Shown here: in pieces, positions 1 to 7,531 of the stretch | How the letters are laid out: each line of letters opens with the position of its first letter | How positions within the stretch are numbered: position 1 is the first letter of the stretch | DNA from: an uncultured bacterium | GTDB lineage: Bacteria; Bacillota; Clostridia; Oscillospirales; Oscillospiraceae | Assembly (NCBI GenBank): GCA_947073515.1 | Contig: CAMTMC010000009.1 | Coordinates: forward strand, 1-64,000 | Reading direction: 5' to 3' | Length of the DNA: 64,000 nt | Position numbers and translations under genes: made by a program | Notes under the pieces: model-generated | Told to the model about the DNA's origin: nothing | Databases searched by the model: none | What the model saw: only the letters and a program-made list of their open reading frames with translations

Positions 1-240
1 CACAAGGCGGCAAAACAGGCATTTGACGATTTGGGTATCAAGAAGCTGCCCACCGTCAAGAGCTTGCAGGCCGAGTATGCCCAGCTGTTGGAAGGAAAGA
101 AAAAAGACTATGCCGAGTACCGGCGCTCCCGCGAGGAAATGCGGGAACTGCTGGCCGCGAAAGCCAACGTGGACCGGCTGATGGGATATGGGGAGGAACG
201 CCAGAATGACCGGGAAAAGGAACAGGGGCAGGACCGCTGA
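1..240 (+). CDS. Relaxase/mobilisation protein, C-terminal fragment (5' end outside window)
   Basis: The reading frame is open from base 1 to the TGA at 240, so only the last 79 codons are visible; the apparent TTG start at 31 is internal. The segment is very rich in Lys, Glu and Arg, with the text KLPTVKSLQAEYAQLL followed by heptad-like charged helices, which resembles the coiled-coil tail of relaxases carried by Clostridial ICEs. Relaxases nick oriT and stay covalently bound to the transferred strand; the catalytic Tyr and His motifs would lie upstream and cannot be checked here. The assignment rests on the tail and on the ICE context (xis and int at the other end). Confidence 0.6.
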   Translation, partial: HKAAKQAFDDLGIKKLPTVKSLQAEYAQLLEGKKKDYAEYRRSREEMRELLAAKANVDRLMGYGEERQNDREKEQGQDR

Positions 241-458
241 CGCGCCTGTTTTTTCGTATTTTCTCACCGCCGCAGGCAGGTGAAAAGCGTTCCGCAGGAA
301 CGCGCAGCCACAGAATGAAATTCTGTGTTCAAAAGGGGCTTGGGGAATCCCCAACAAGCAGCGCCAGGAGCCGAATGGCTATCCTGGGGCATTGCTTGCC
401 TCTTTTCTCCGAAAATGAAAAGAACCAGTGAGAGAATCGTTAAATTTCACTCACTGGC

Positions 459-816
459 TCAATTCGTTTCAAATTTTTCGGACAACTCTGTCAGTTCTTT
501 CACCGTTTCTTGGGTGTGATGCAACAGGGTGTCACGCATTTCTGGCGGACAGCTGGAATAAAGCATTTTCATCTGATTGACACCCTCATCCTCCAGAGAA
601 ATATCTGGATTTATAAGCGTATCTAAAAGAGATGTGCAGGACCTTTGCCAATGCTCTTAAAATCAAATAAGAAGGATTCATTTTCCCCTTTTCGATATTG
701 GCGATTTGCTTTACAGAAACATGGCTCAGATCCGCAAGCTCCTGCTGTGTCAGGTCTTTTTTCTTTCGGGCTTCCCGCATTTTTTGCCCCAAAGCAGTCA
801 AATCATCAATCGGCAT
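459..816 (-). pseudogene. XRE-family helix-turn-helix regulator, frameshifted
   Basis: The 5' part encodes a classic XRE domain (residues about 8-66; DLTQQELADLSHVSVKQIAN contains the recognition helices). After residues LAKVLHIS the frame runs into a premature TGA at 586, but shifting one base at the AAAA run (625-628) restores LDTLINPDISLEDEG and continues for about 45 more codons to a TGA at 459, giving a normal-sized product of about 119 residues. One extra base in a short homopolymer therefore separates this from an intact gene. It is either a young pseudogene or a sequencing error. Such regulators commonly control ICE transfer genes; its target is not visible. It reads away from the HTH gene at 1108. 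Confidence 0.8.
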
Positions 817-960
817 AATCGTTCACCTCAAGAATATTGTATCGTTCCGGTTTATGCAAAGAAATAACCTTATTGTACCTGATGAACGGTATGATTATGC
901 TGACTTTTGTGGAGCAATAGATAGGGATAAACTTGTATTCTTCGAGCAAACGAAATATAA

Positions 961-1082
961 TTAGGGTTGAGCAAAACTCCGATTTGCTCATAAGACTATA
1001 CAATAAATAGTGCTATCCGGCTCGCTTGAGCGCTATATATTGTGACTCAACTTTGCAAAACTCGCGTTTTGCTCAACCCTAA
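961..1082. repeat. 17-bp perfect inverted repeat flanking 88 bp
   Basis: TTAGGGTTGAGCAAAAC (961-977) is repeated in reverse complement at 1066-1082. The right arm also forms a tight hairpin with GCAAAAC at 1055-1061. The element lies between the divergent XRE (ends upstream at 816) and HTH (1108) genes. It could be a MITE-like insertion or a large cruciform with a regulatory role; no coding capacity is seen inside. Confidence 0.7.
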
Positions 1083-1107
1083 AATATAATATTTTAGGAG
1101 GTGCAAA

Positions 1108-1290
1108 ATGGACTACATAACATTAAAAGAGGCAAGCCAAAAATGGGGAGTTTCAGTTCGACAGATAAACTATTATTGCGCCGATAGCCGTATCCTCGGG
1201 GCTGTGAAGATGGCGACAATCTGGCTGATACCGAAAGACGCAGAGAAGCCTGCTGACAGGCGTAGGAAGAAGGGAAAAAACAACCAATGA
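1108..1290 (+). CDS. Small helix-turn-helix DNA-binding protein
   Basis: The 60-residue protein starts at an ATG 7 bases after a consensus AGGAGG. Residues 5-30 (LKEASQKWGVSVRQINYYCA) match the winged-helix/excisionase-like fold that begins with a LKEA-type helix and ends with a basic tail (RRRKKGK). Proteins of this size and type often sit just in front of two-component genes in Clostridial ICEs and probably bind DNA as a local regulator or recombination directionality factor. The next gene, a response regulator, follows 72 bases downstream on the same strand. The specific role is inferred from context only. Confidence 0.65.
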   Translation: MDYITLKEASQKWGVSVRQINYYCADSRILGAVKMATIWLIPKDAEKPADRRRKKGKNNQ

Positions 1291-1362
1291 GATTAACGAA
1301 AAAGTGAATTTGACTGATTATAGACTTTTTCCTATTATGATACCAGCGAGCGAGGTGAAACC

Positions 1363-2025
1363 ATGAGTTATACGATTATGATCATAGATGATGAACAGAT
1401 GATTTTAGATATGCTTCGGGATCAGTTTGAAATGGAGCAATATCAGGTCATTACCGCAAAAAGTGGTGAAGAGGCCCTGCAAAAACTGACCCAGCAGCCA
1501 GATATTATTTTGCTGGATATCAATATGCCAGGGATGGATGGCCTTGCGTTGTGCCGGGCAATCCGCGATCATGTAACCTGCCCCATCCTATTCTTAACCG
1601 CCCGGATTGAGGAAGCGGATCGTGTAGCAGGCTTGCGGGCCGGTGGGGATGATTATATTTTGAAACCGTTCAGCCTGGCTGAGCTGACTGCTCGTGTAGA
1701 GGCCCACCTGCGCAGAGAGAGCCGTATCCAGCAAAAAATCAGTGTCCGGGGCTTTGGAGACATTGTGGTGGACTACGCCGCAAGGACTGTCTCGCGAAAT
1801 GGCCAGCCCATAGAACTTTCCAAGGTGGAATTTGATATAGTGGAACTGCTTTCCCTCCACCCTGGACAGGTATTCAGCCGGGAGACCATTTATGAACAGG
1901 TGCGGGGTTTTGATGGCACCGCTGACAATGCTGTGGTGAAGGAACACATCCGCCGCATCCGAAACAAGCTGGGGGCGCAGTATATTGAAACAGTCTGGGG
2001 GTGCGGCTATAAATGGGCAAAATAA
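1363..2025 (+). CDS. OmpR/PhoB-family response regulator
   Basis: Residues 1-118 form a receiver domain with the acidic pair Asp9/Asp10, phospho-acceptor Asp52 (IILLDINMPGMDG), Thr79 and Lys101. Residues about 125-220 form a winged-helix DNA-binding domain ending in the typical VWGCGYKW segment. At 220 residues the length is normal. The stop overlaps the start of the histidine kinase gene by 13 bases, so the two are translationally coupled and form a cognate pair. By analogy with VanR/BceR-like systems next to ABC transporters, it probably activates the lipoprotein and transporter genes that follow, in response to a cell-envelope or antimicrobial signal; that role is inferred. Confidence 0.93.
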   Translation: MSYTIMIIDDEQMILDMLRDQFEMEQYQVITAKSGEEALQKLTQQPDIILLDINMPGMDGLALCRAIRDHVTCPILFLTARIEEADRVAGLRAGGDDYILKPFSLAELTARVEAHLRRESRIQQKISVRGFGDIVVDYAARTVSRNGQPIELSKVEFDIVELLSLHPGQVFSRETIYEQVRGFDGTADNAVVKEHIRRIRNKLGAQYIETVWGCGYKWAK

Positions 2026-3260
2026 AACACTGGCTTCACTCCATGCCTCTCCGCCGGGCTTTTGTATCACTTGTCCTTGTTATGGCGGTGCTTGTAGCTG
2101 GTTTTTCAGCAGTAACCATTTTTACCTGTGTCAACGTGCAAAATCAAATCTTGGAAAGTGTGACTGACTACCAGGTGTTACCGCCCCAAGAGACTGAGGA
2201 TGAATATAACCTGGTGATTGCAGATAATAAACAGATCGTCCCAGGGGAAAATGGACAGCTTGTGATTTTATCCACCGAGTACCAAATCGCCAACCTGAGC
2301 GATACACAACGGGTCGCCTACTATGCGGCAAAAGCAGCCGTAGTCCTGGTGCCGACCTTGCTTTTCGTGCTTGGTACGATTTTCTGCGCCTGGATGTTCT
2401 ATTCCATCAAACTGAAACAGCCGCTATCGTTACTCTTACAGAGCACCGACCACATATCACAGAGTGACCTGGATTTTTGTTTGGATTATCCCGCTTCGGA
2501 CGAAATGGGTGAACTCTGTCGGGCGATGGACACCATGCGGGCCGCCCTCCTAAAAAATAATCAAGAGACTTGGGCTATGATAGAGGAGCGGCGCAAGCTC
2601 AGCGCCTCCATCGCCCATGACCTCCGTACCCCCATCACCGTGATGAAAGGCTACACAGAATATCTCTCGCATAATGTTCCGCTTGGACGCATCAGCGAGG
2701 ACAAACTGATGGGCACGATCCGCAATCTTTCTTTGGCAACAGACCGACTGGAACAGTATGCAAACCAGGTGCGCGAGATACAGGCGATGGACGCCATCCC
2801 AGTGAAGCCAACATCCTGCTCTTTGCGGAAATTTTTTGAGGAACAGGAGGACGAATACGCCGTTTTAGCGCAGCAGCACCAGCTTCAATTCTCTATGGAT
2901 ATTAGTGGGGTTCCGGATATTCAGGTCATGCTGGATGGGATCTTGGTACATCGTATGATCGACAATGTGATTTCTAATGCCCTGCGCTTCGCCCGCCGTG
3001 AGATCACATTAAAGGCCGGGTGGCAAGAAGGTCTGCTTACAATTCAAGTACATGATGATGGGAAGGGCTTTTCAGAAGAATCCCTCCGCTCCGCCACAAG
3101 GCCGTTTTACAAGGAAAATACGGAAAATGACCACTTCGGGCTTGGCCTCTCGATCTGCAACACCCTTTGTCAGAAACAGGGTGGAACGCTCTCTCTGAGC
3201 AATAACAACGGAGCTTGCGTAGAAATGCAGATACAAGCGGAAAAAATTGATGCCGATTGA
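2013..3260 (+). CDS. Sensor histidine kinase, partner of the upstream regulator
   Basis: The 415-residue membrane kinase has transmembrane helices at about 18-40 and 106-131 around a short extracytoplasmic domain of about 65 residues. A HAMP-like linker precedes the H-box SASIAHDLRTP with the phospho-accepting His202. The ATPase part contains an N box (DNVISNALRFA), a DDGKGF G1 box and FGLGLSIC G2 box. The short sensor loop suggests that it senses membrane-associated stress or works through its transporter partners. It follows the response regulator with overlap. A hairpin at 3287-3313 separates it from the lipoprotein gene downstream. Confidence 0.92.
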   Translation: MGKIKHWLHSMPLRRAFVSLVLVMAVLVAGFSAVTIFTCVNVQNQILESVTDYQVLPPQETEDEYNLVIADNKQIVPGENGQLVILSTEYQIANLSDTQRVAYYAAKAAVVLVPTLLFVLGTIFCAWMFYSIKLKQPLSLLLQSTDHISQSDLDFCLDYPASDEMGELCRAMDTMRAALLKNNQETWAMIEERRKLSASIAHDLRTPITVMKGYTEYLSHNVPLGRISEDKLMGTIRNLSLATDRLEQYANQVREIQAMDAIPVKPTSCSLRKFFEEQEDEYAVLAQQHQLQFSMDISGVPDIQVMLDGILVHRMIDNVISNALRFARREITLKAGWQEGLLTIQVHDDGKGFSEESLRSATRPFYKENTENDHFGLGLSICNTLCQKQGGTLSLSNNNGACVEMQIQAEKIDAD

Positions 3261-3286
3261 CCAATCGTAGACCTTTTCCAATTATG

Positions 3287-3320
3287 CTCTCCTTATCCTA
3301 ACGATAAGGAGAGTATTTTT
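3287..3320 (+). promoter_or_regulatory. Hairpin that encloses the ribosome site of the next gene
   Basis: CTCTCCTTATC (3287-3297) pairs perfectly with GATAAGGAGAG (3303-3313) around a 5-base loop. The right arm contains the AAGGAG ribosome site for the ATG at 3321, and a T-rich stretch (TATTTTT) follows. The structure could act as a partial terminator behind the kinase gene or hide the ribosome site. Confidence 0.6.
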
Positions 3321-4316
3321 ATGCACAGATTTCTTTTTATTTCATTGGCACTTGTATGTTTGCTGGCTGGGTGCAGCGCGCCGCAGACCAGCGACCCAGC
3401 CACGGATGAATCGGACAACCTGGACGCCTATTTTGAGGAAGAACCAGCGGACAATGAGGTGGGCTCTGCGGAATTTGGTCTGCAAGACCCGATGGACATG
3501 GTTTATACCTACGATGGTGAGCCCTTGGAAATTCCGTTCTCCATAACTGGCGCTTCTTCTGGAAAAACCACAGAGATTGGCGTCCTCCTATTTGTGGATG
3601 GGATGGCCCAGCCCTATTCCGCAGTCTATGAGGATGGTACAGAGCTTGAGGAAAACTATATGCAGGTCTTTAACCTGGATTATGGACAGCAAGAGAATTT
3701 CAACATGGTATTCCAGCCAGTGACCGGCAAAGCGGGGGAAACCGTCCCTGTTATGGCTGTCACAATTCTGGAGCCCAGTTTTGTAGCAGAAGGGCCCGAT
3801 AATCCGCGTTATGGCTTCCACCACCAGGAATCTGCAACCATATCCCGCCAGATTTCTTTTGCAGCAGACGCCCCCGTACAGACATTGGCCGCAGCCGGTA
3901 CGGACTACAATGTGGTGGATTTGCCGCAGGACGTATTAGATACCCTGGCTGCGTGGGGTGCGACCGATATCCTGGACACGACGGCAACCTTGTCCCTAGG
4001 TGTTGAAGATGGAAATTACATCCAGGCAGATGGGAAAACAGCGACAATCACTGTGCAGCTCTACGGCGGGCCGGAGGCGGAGTTCAATATCACTCTGTTC
4101 ATCAACCACCAGCCTGTCCAACTCAATGGAGCGGACTATCTCTCTGTTCGGACTGTAAAAAACCAGATGGTAGAAGCCACATTCCAGATTGATACCTCTG
4201 CACTTGGTACGCTGAACACGGTCTATGCCATTGCCGTTACCCCGGAGGATGGGGAGCTTGAGATCAACAATCCAGTTAAGACAGCATCTGTACTTTTGGT
4301 CAACGGGGAGGTTTGA
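3321..4316 (+). CDS. Extracellular lipoprotein of unknown function (ICE cargo)
   Basis: The 331-residue product begins with a lipoprotein signal peptide whose lipobox LLAGC places the lipidated cysteine at residue 18. The acidic, Ser/Thr-rich stretch after it is a typical surface spacer. The rest is predicted to be mostly beta-strand with no motif that I recognise. Two similar halves may be present: both contain phrases of the pattern 'LFVDG.. QPYS' and 'LFINHQPVQL' followed by a long strand. It sits between the two-component genes and a second lipoprotein, so it may act in sensing or in delivering substrate to the ABC transporter; this is inference from order only. Confidence 0.75.
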   Translation: MHRFLFISLALVCLLAGCSAPQTSDPATDESDNLDAYFEEEPADNEVGSAEFGLQDPMDMVYTYDGEPLEIPFSITGASSGKTTEIGVLLFVDGMAQPYSAVYEDGTELEENYMQVFNLDYGQQENFNMVFQPVTGKAGETVPVMAVTILEPSFVAEGPDNPRYGFHHQESATISRQISFAADAPVQTLAAAGTDYNVVDLPQDVLDTLAAWGATDILDTTATLSLGVEDGNYIQADGKTATITVQLYGGPEAEFNITLFINHQPVQLNGADYLSVRTVKNQMVEATFQIDTSALGTLNTVYAIAVTPEDGELEINNPVKTASVLLVNGEV

Positions 4317-4321
4317 CGAAC

Positions 4322-5461
4322 ATGAAAAGAATCAGTATTTTGCTTGCACTTGTACTCAGTCTTTCTCTGCTTTCCGCCTGCGGAGGCAACGAACCGGCGG
4401 CTAACACCGGAAATTCGTCCAGCAATCCCTCAGCGGACTCCCAGCAGGCTCCTGACGAATCGGCGGAACAGACAGCCGGCAGCGGAGCCAATTTTCTCTC
4501 GCCGGAGTACGATTATACCACCAATGAGCTGAAACTGACCGATTTATCTACCGGCGAAGTAACAGCCACCTATGCTTTTGACACCGCCCAAACACCCCTG
4601 CTGACAGACAAGACCAGCCAGGGAGTCATCGTCATGCTGTCCAGTCAGGCAGCGGCGGATGTGCAGGACACCGGCGGGGTCACGGTGATCTCCGGCGACA
4701 GTTCTGTGGAGACGCTGTATTACTGGCTATTCGATCAGAGCCTTAATCTGGTGGGCACCTACGAATTGACAGACGAAGCATTGGTAAATGGTCTTTGGGG
4801 CTCTGTCTTTGCTGCTGCGCCGGATGGGAAAACCCTTGTATATGCGGAAGGGCCCAGCCTCTATCAATATACCTTTGATACACAGGAACTGACGGAAATC
4901 ACTCCGGCCATGAGCGAAACCGTTTATTTTGAGGCGGTCGGGTACAGCGGCAGCGGAGACTATTTGGCCTTTTTCGGAAGCCTGGACGGGCAGGAAAATA
5001 CCACGGCCTATGGCTCGATTGATTTGAGCAGCAACACCGCCGCTATTTTTTCTGCTGAGGGCTTTTCCGGTTCCATGCTCTCTGTAAACGGAGAATATGC
5101 TGCTGTTTCCGATACGATTCTGCCCGCCAGCATGGGAGGCGCAAAGCAGACCGGCTCCGTCCTCTTTTTGGATTTGACCCAGCAGCAGGGGAAGGTAATC
5201 AACGTGGAGAGCGGAGATGAAAGCGGGATTGCCGCCGTATCCGCAGACGGCCAGTACATTGTGACCTGTGCGGGTGGAGACAGCCCAAGCGGTACTCTGC
5301 GGGCCTATCAGGTCAGCGATGGCACAAAAGTTGCGGATGAAACCTATACGATGGATACAAACTGCAAACCCTATGAGATTTGGGTCATCGGCCATTCCGC
5401 CTATGCAGCCCTGGGCACGGATGACGGCTATGCCCTCTCACAAGCGGTTGACCTTCTGTGA
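4322..5461 (+). CDS. Lipoprotein with beta-propeller-like repeats
   Basis: I chose the ATG at 4322, ten bases after GGGGAGG, over an in-frame TTG nine bases earlier. The 379-residue product has a lipoprotein signal peptide with lipobox LLSAC (Cys20), an Asn/Ser/Gln-rich spacer, then repeated phrases such as 'FAAAPDGKTLVYAEG', 'GYSGSGDYLAFFG' and 'AAVSADGQYIVTC'. These match the blade pattern of TolB/WD40-like propellers. It starts 5 bases after the upstream lipoprotein gene ends and 7 bases before the ABC ATPase gene begins, so all belong to one operon. The ligand is unknown. Confidence 0.75.
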   Translation: MKRISILLALVLSLSLLSACGGNEPAANTGNSSSNPSADSQQAPDESAEQTAGSGANFLSPEYDYTTNELKLTDLSTGEVTATYAFDTAQTPLLTDKTSQGVIVMLSSQAAADVQDTGGVTVISGDSSVETLYYWLFDQSLNLVGTYELTDEALVNGLWGSVFAAAPDGKTLVYAEGPSLYQYTFDTQELTEITPAMSETVYFEAVGYSGSGDYLAFFGSLDGQENTTAYGSIDLSSNTAAIFSAEGFSGSMLSVNGEYAAVSDTILPASMGGAKQTGSVLFLDLTQQQGKVINVESGDESGIAAVSADGQYIVTCAGGDSPSGTLRAYQVSDGTKVADETYTMDTNCKPYEIWVIGHSAYAALGTDDGYALSQAVDLL

Positions 5462-5468
5462 GGAATAC

Positions 5469-6344
5469 ATGATGAAACTGGAACTTGAAAGCATCACAAA
5501 ATTTTATGGAAAATATCACGCGCTCCAAAATGTATCCGCTACTCTGACAGAAGGGGTTTATGGATTGTTGGGGCCAAATGGGGCCGGTAAGACGACACTG
5601 ATCAACATTTTGATTGGAATACTGCCTGCCAGCGGCGGCGTGATCCATCTGGACGGTGAAAACACCGTCCAGATGGGCGGGCGCTACTTTGACCAGATTG
5701 GCTATATGCCCCAGTACCCTCAGTTCTATGCAAATTTTACCGTACAGGAATTTTTGGACTATATGTGCCAAGTAAAAGGGCTAGCGAACGCAAAAGAGAG
5801 CATCGACGCGGCGCTGGTTTTCGTCAATTTGGAGGAAAACCGCAGCAAGCGGATCGGGGCGCTGTCCGGTGGGATGAGACAGCGGCTGGGGATCGCCCAA
5901 GCTATTCTGAACGACCCTAAACTGCTGGTGCTGGACGAGCCGACGGCGGGCCTTGACCCTGGTGAGCGAATCCGTTTCCGCAATCTCATTTCCCGTCTGG
6001 CCAAGGGGCGCATCATCCTTTTAGCTACCCATATTGTTTCCGATGTGGAATATATCGCCAAAGAGATCCTCCTGTTGCGGAAGGGTACACTGGTCATGCA
6101 GGGCACGCCCAGGGAACTGGAGCAGAGCATCCAGGGAAAGGTGTGGGAGGTATCAGCCAACGAGGCGGATATGGCTCTGATGGTGGACACCTACTGCGTG
6201 AGCAATATCAAGCAGCAGGATGGCTCCTATCTGCTGCGCATTGTGGATGATGGGAAACCGCTCCGAGGCGCAAAGCCGGTATCCCCAAATCTGGACGAAG
6301 TGTTCCTGCACACCTTTTTCCAGCCAAGTGAGGGACAGATATGA
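5469..6344 (+). CDS. ABC transporter ATP-binding protein
   Basis: The start chosen is the ATG at 5469, with GAGGAA just before it and 7 bases after the upstream stop. The 291-residue protein has Walker A GPNGAGKTT (residues 35-43), the signature LSGGMRQR and Walker B LLVLDEPTAGLD, followed by the H-loop LLATH. The C-terminal 60 residues resemble the extension found in ATPases that pair with ABC-2 type permeases. It overlaps the next permease gene by four bases (ATGA). With the two following permeases it forms a BcrAB-like exporter, a type often linked to resistance to peptide antibiotics; the substrate here is unknown. Confidence 0.92.
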   Translation: MMKLELESITKFYGKYHALQNVSATLTEGVYGLLGPNGAGKTTLINILIGILPASGGVIHLDGENTVQMGGRYFDQIGYMPQYPQFYANFTVQEFLDYMCQVKGLANAKESIDAALVFVNLEENRSKRIGALSGGMRQRLGIAQAILNDPKLLVLDEPTAGLDPGERIRFRNLISRLAKGRIILLATHIVSDVEYIAKEILLLRKGTLVMQGTPRELEQSIQGKVWEVSANEADMALMVDTYCVSNIKQQDGSYLLRIVDDGKPLRGAKPVSPNLDEVFLHTFFQPSEGQI

Positions 6345-7531
6345 GTTTTCTCTATTTGGAGGCCAGAAAAGGCATCCTGCGGCGCTATACACTGATTGCG
6401 CTGGCGCTGTTCCTATGTCTGAATACGGTCAAAATCATCGCGGACTATCACGCCGGAGAGATACGGCCCGTTGCGGCCAATACAAGCGGAATGCAGGCAG
6501 GCTACGACACCATCTATGAGCGGATCAAAGGCCCCATTACAGAGGAAACCGTACGCTTCCTCACGTCAGAGTACCAGCGGTTGGACGCTTTGACGGCAGA
6601 TGGAACATATAGCCGGGAGCCGCAGGAGGAGACTTACAGCGGCTATATCTTTGGCGACTACTATCTGCTCCACAGTTACTTCTATCCCCACATGGAGTAC
6701 AGTGTCAAGTATTCCTCTGATATGGAGGAGATTCTGGCCCAGGCGAAAGAAAATATGACTTTCTATCAAGAGAGCGGTAACACAGCGGGAGCGGCAGAAA
6801 ATGCCTACATTCTCCATCACTATGCAGGCCGAACGATTCCTGCGTTTTATCTGTATGATGGCTGGGAAGCTTTACTGTCCTATGACTTTTCCGATCTACT
6901 GATCCTGCTTTTACTCATTTTGGCGGTAGCGCCCGCATTCACGCGGGAGAAGGAAAACGGGATGACCCTGATTCTGTCCTCCTGCAAACGAGGCAGATGG
7001 CCTCTGCTTATTTCCAAATGCGGCGCTGGAGTGATATTTGCATGGATACCGACAATCCTGTTCGCCCTGTTAAACCTCCTGGTATTTGGGCTTTTGTGCG
7101 GTTTTGATGGCTGGGGCAGCCCGCTCTATGCCATCGAAAGCTATCAATATACTCCATTCTCCGGCTCGATTTTGCTGTTCTATGGATTGATTTGCGGGTT
7201 AAAGGCCATCGGTTTCAGCGTGACAGCACTCTTGCTGATTCTCCTGTCCGCCTGTTTCCAAAAATCACTCTATCCATGTCTGATGGGATTGGGGCTTGGC
7301 GTGGCATTAAACTACTGCACTGGTTGGGCGCTCTCCCCCGTGTGGTGGAAACAGGCCCTCTCCTGCATCAGCCCATTCACCTTGACCAGCGGCAGTAAAC
7401 TGCTGGAAAGCCTGTCTGGGGTGAGCATCGGCGGGGTATATCTGCTCCGACTTTTCGTGGTTCTGATCGTTCAAGCTGTAATCGCGTGTCTGCTGGTCAT
7501 AGCAATCAGGAGGAAATCATGCTGCAAGTAG
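6341..7531 (+). CDS. ABC-2 type permease
   Basis: The 396-residue protein has one N-terminal membrane helix (about residues 13-29), a large hydrophilic extracytoplasmic segment of about 150 residues, and at least five further hydrophobic helices (around 188-205, 230-260, 280-300, 306-328 and 370-392). The phrase FTREKENGMTLILSSCKRGR just after the second helix is the typical cytoplasmic loop of ABC-2 permeases that contacts the ATPase. It overlaps both neighbours and shares topology and loop text with the second permease, so the pair probably forms a heterodimeric pore. Confidence 0.85.
   Translation: MSFLYLEARKGILRRYTLIALALFLCLNTVKIIADYHAGEIRPVAANTSGMQAGYDTIYERIKGPITEETVRFLTSEYQRLDALTADGTYSREPQEETYSGYIFGDYYLLHSYFYPHMEYSVKYSSDMEEILAQAKENMTFYQESGNTAGAAENAYILHHYAGRTIPAFYLYDGWEALLSYDFSDLLILLLLILAVAPAFTREKENGMTLILSSCKRGRWPLLISKCGAGVIFAWIPTILFALLNLLVFGLLCGFDGWGSPLYAIESYQYTPFSGSILLFYGLICGLKAIGFSVTALLLILLSACFQKSLYPCLMGLGLGVALNYCTGWALSPVWWKQALSCISPFTLTSGSKLLESLSGVSIGGVYLLRLFVVLIVQAVIACLLVIAIRRKSCCK

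Noticed and set aside
325-519. A 64-codon plus-strand frame at the left edge
   Set aside because: It lies opposite the end of the frameshifted XRE gene and lacks a ribosome site.
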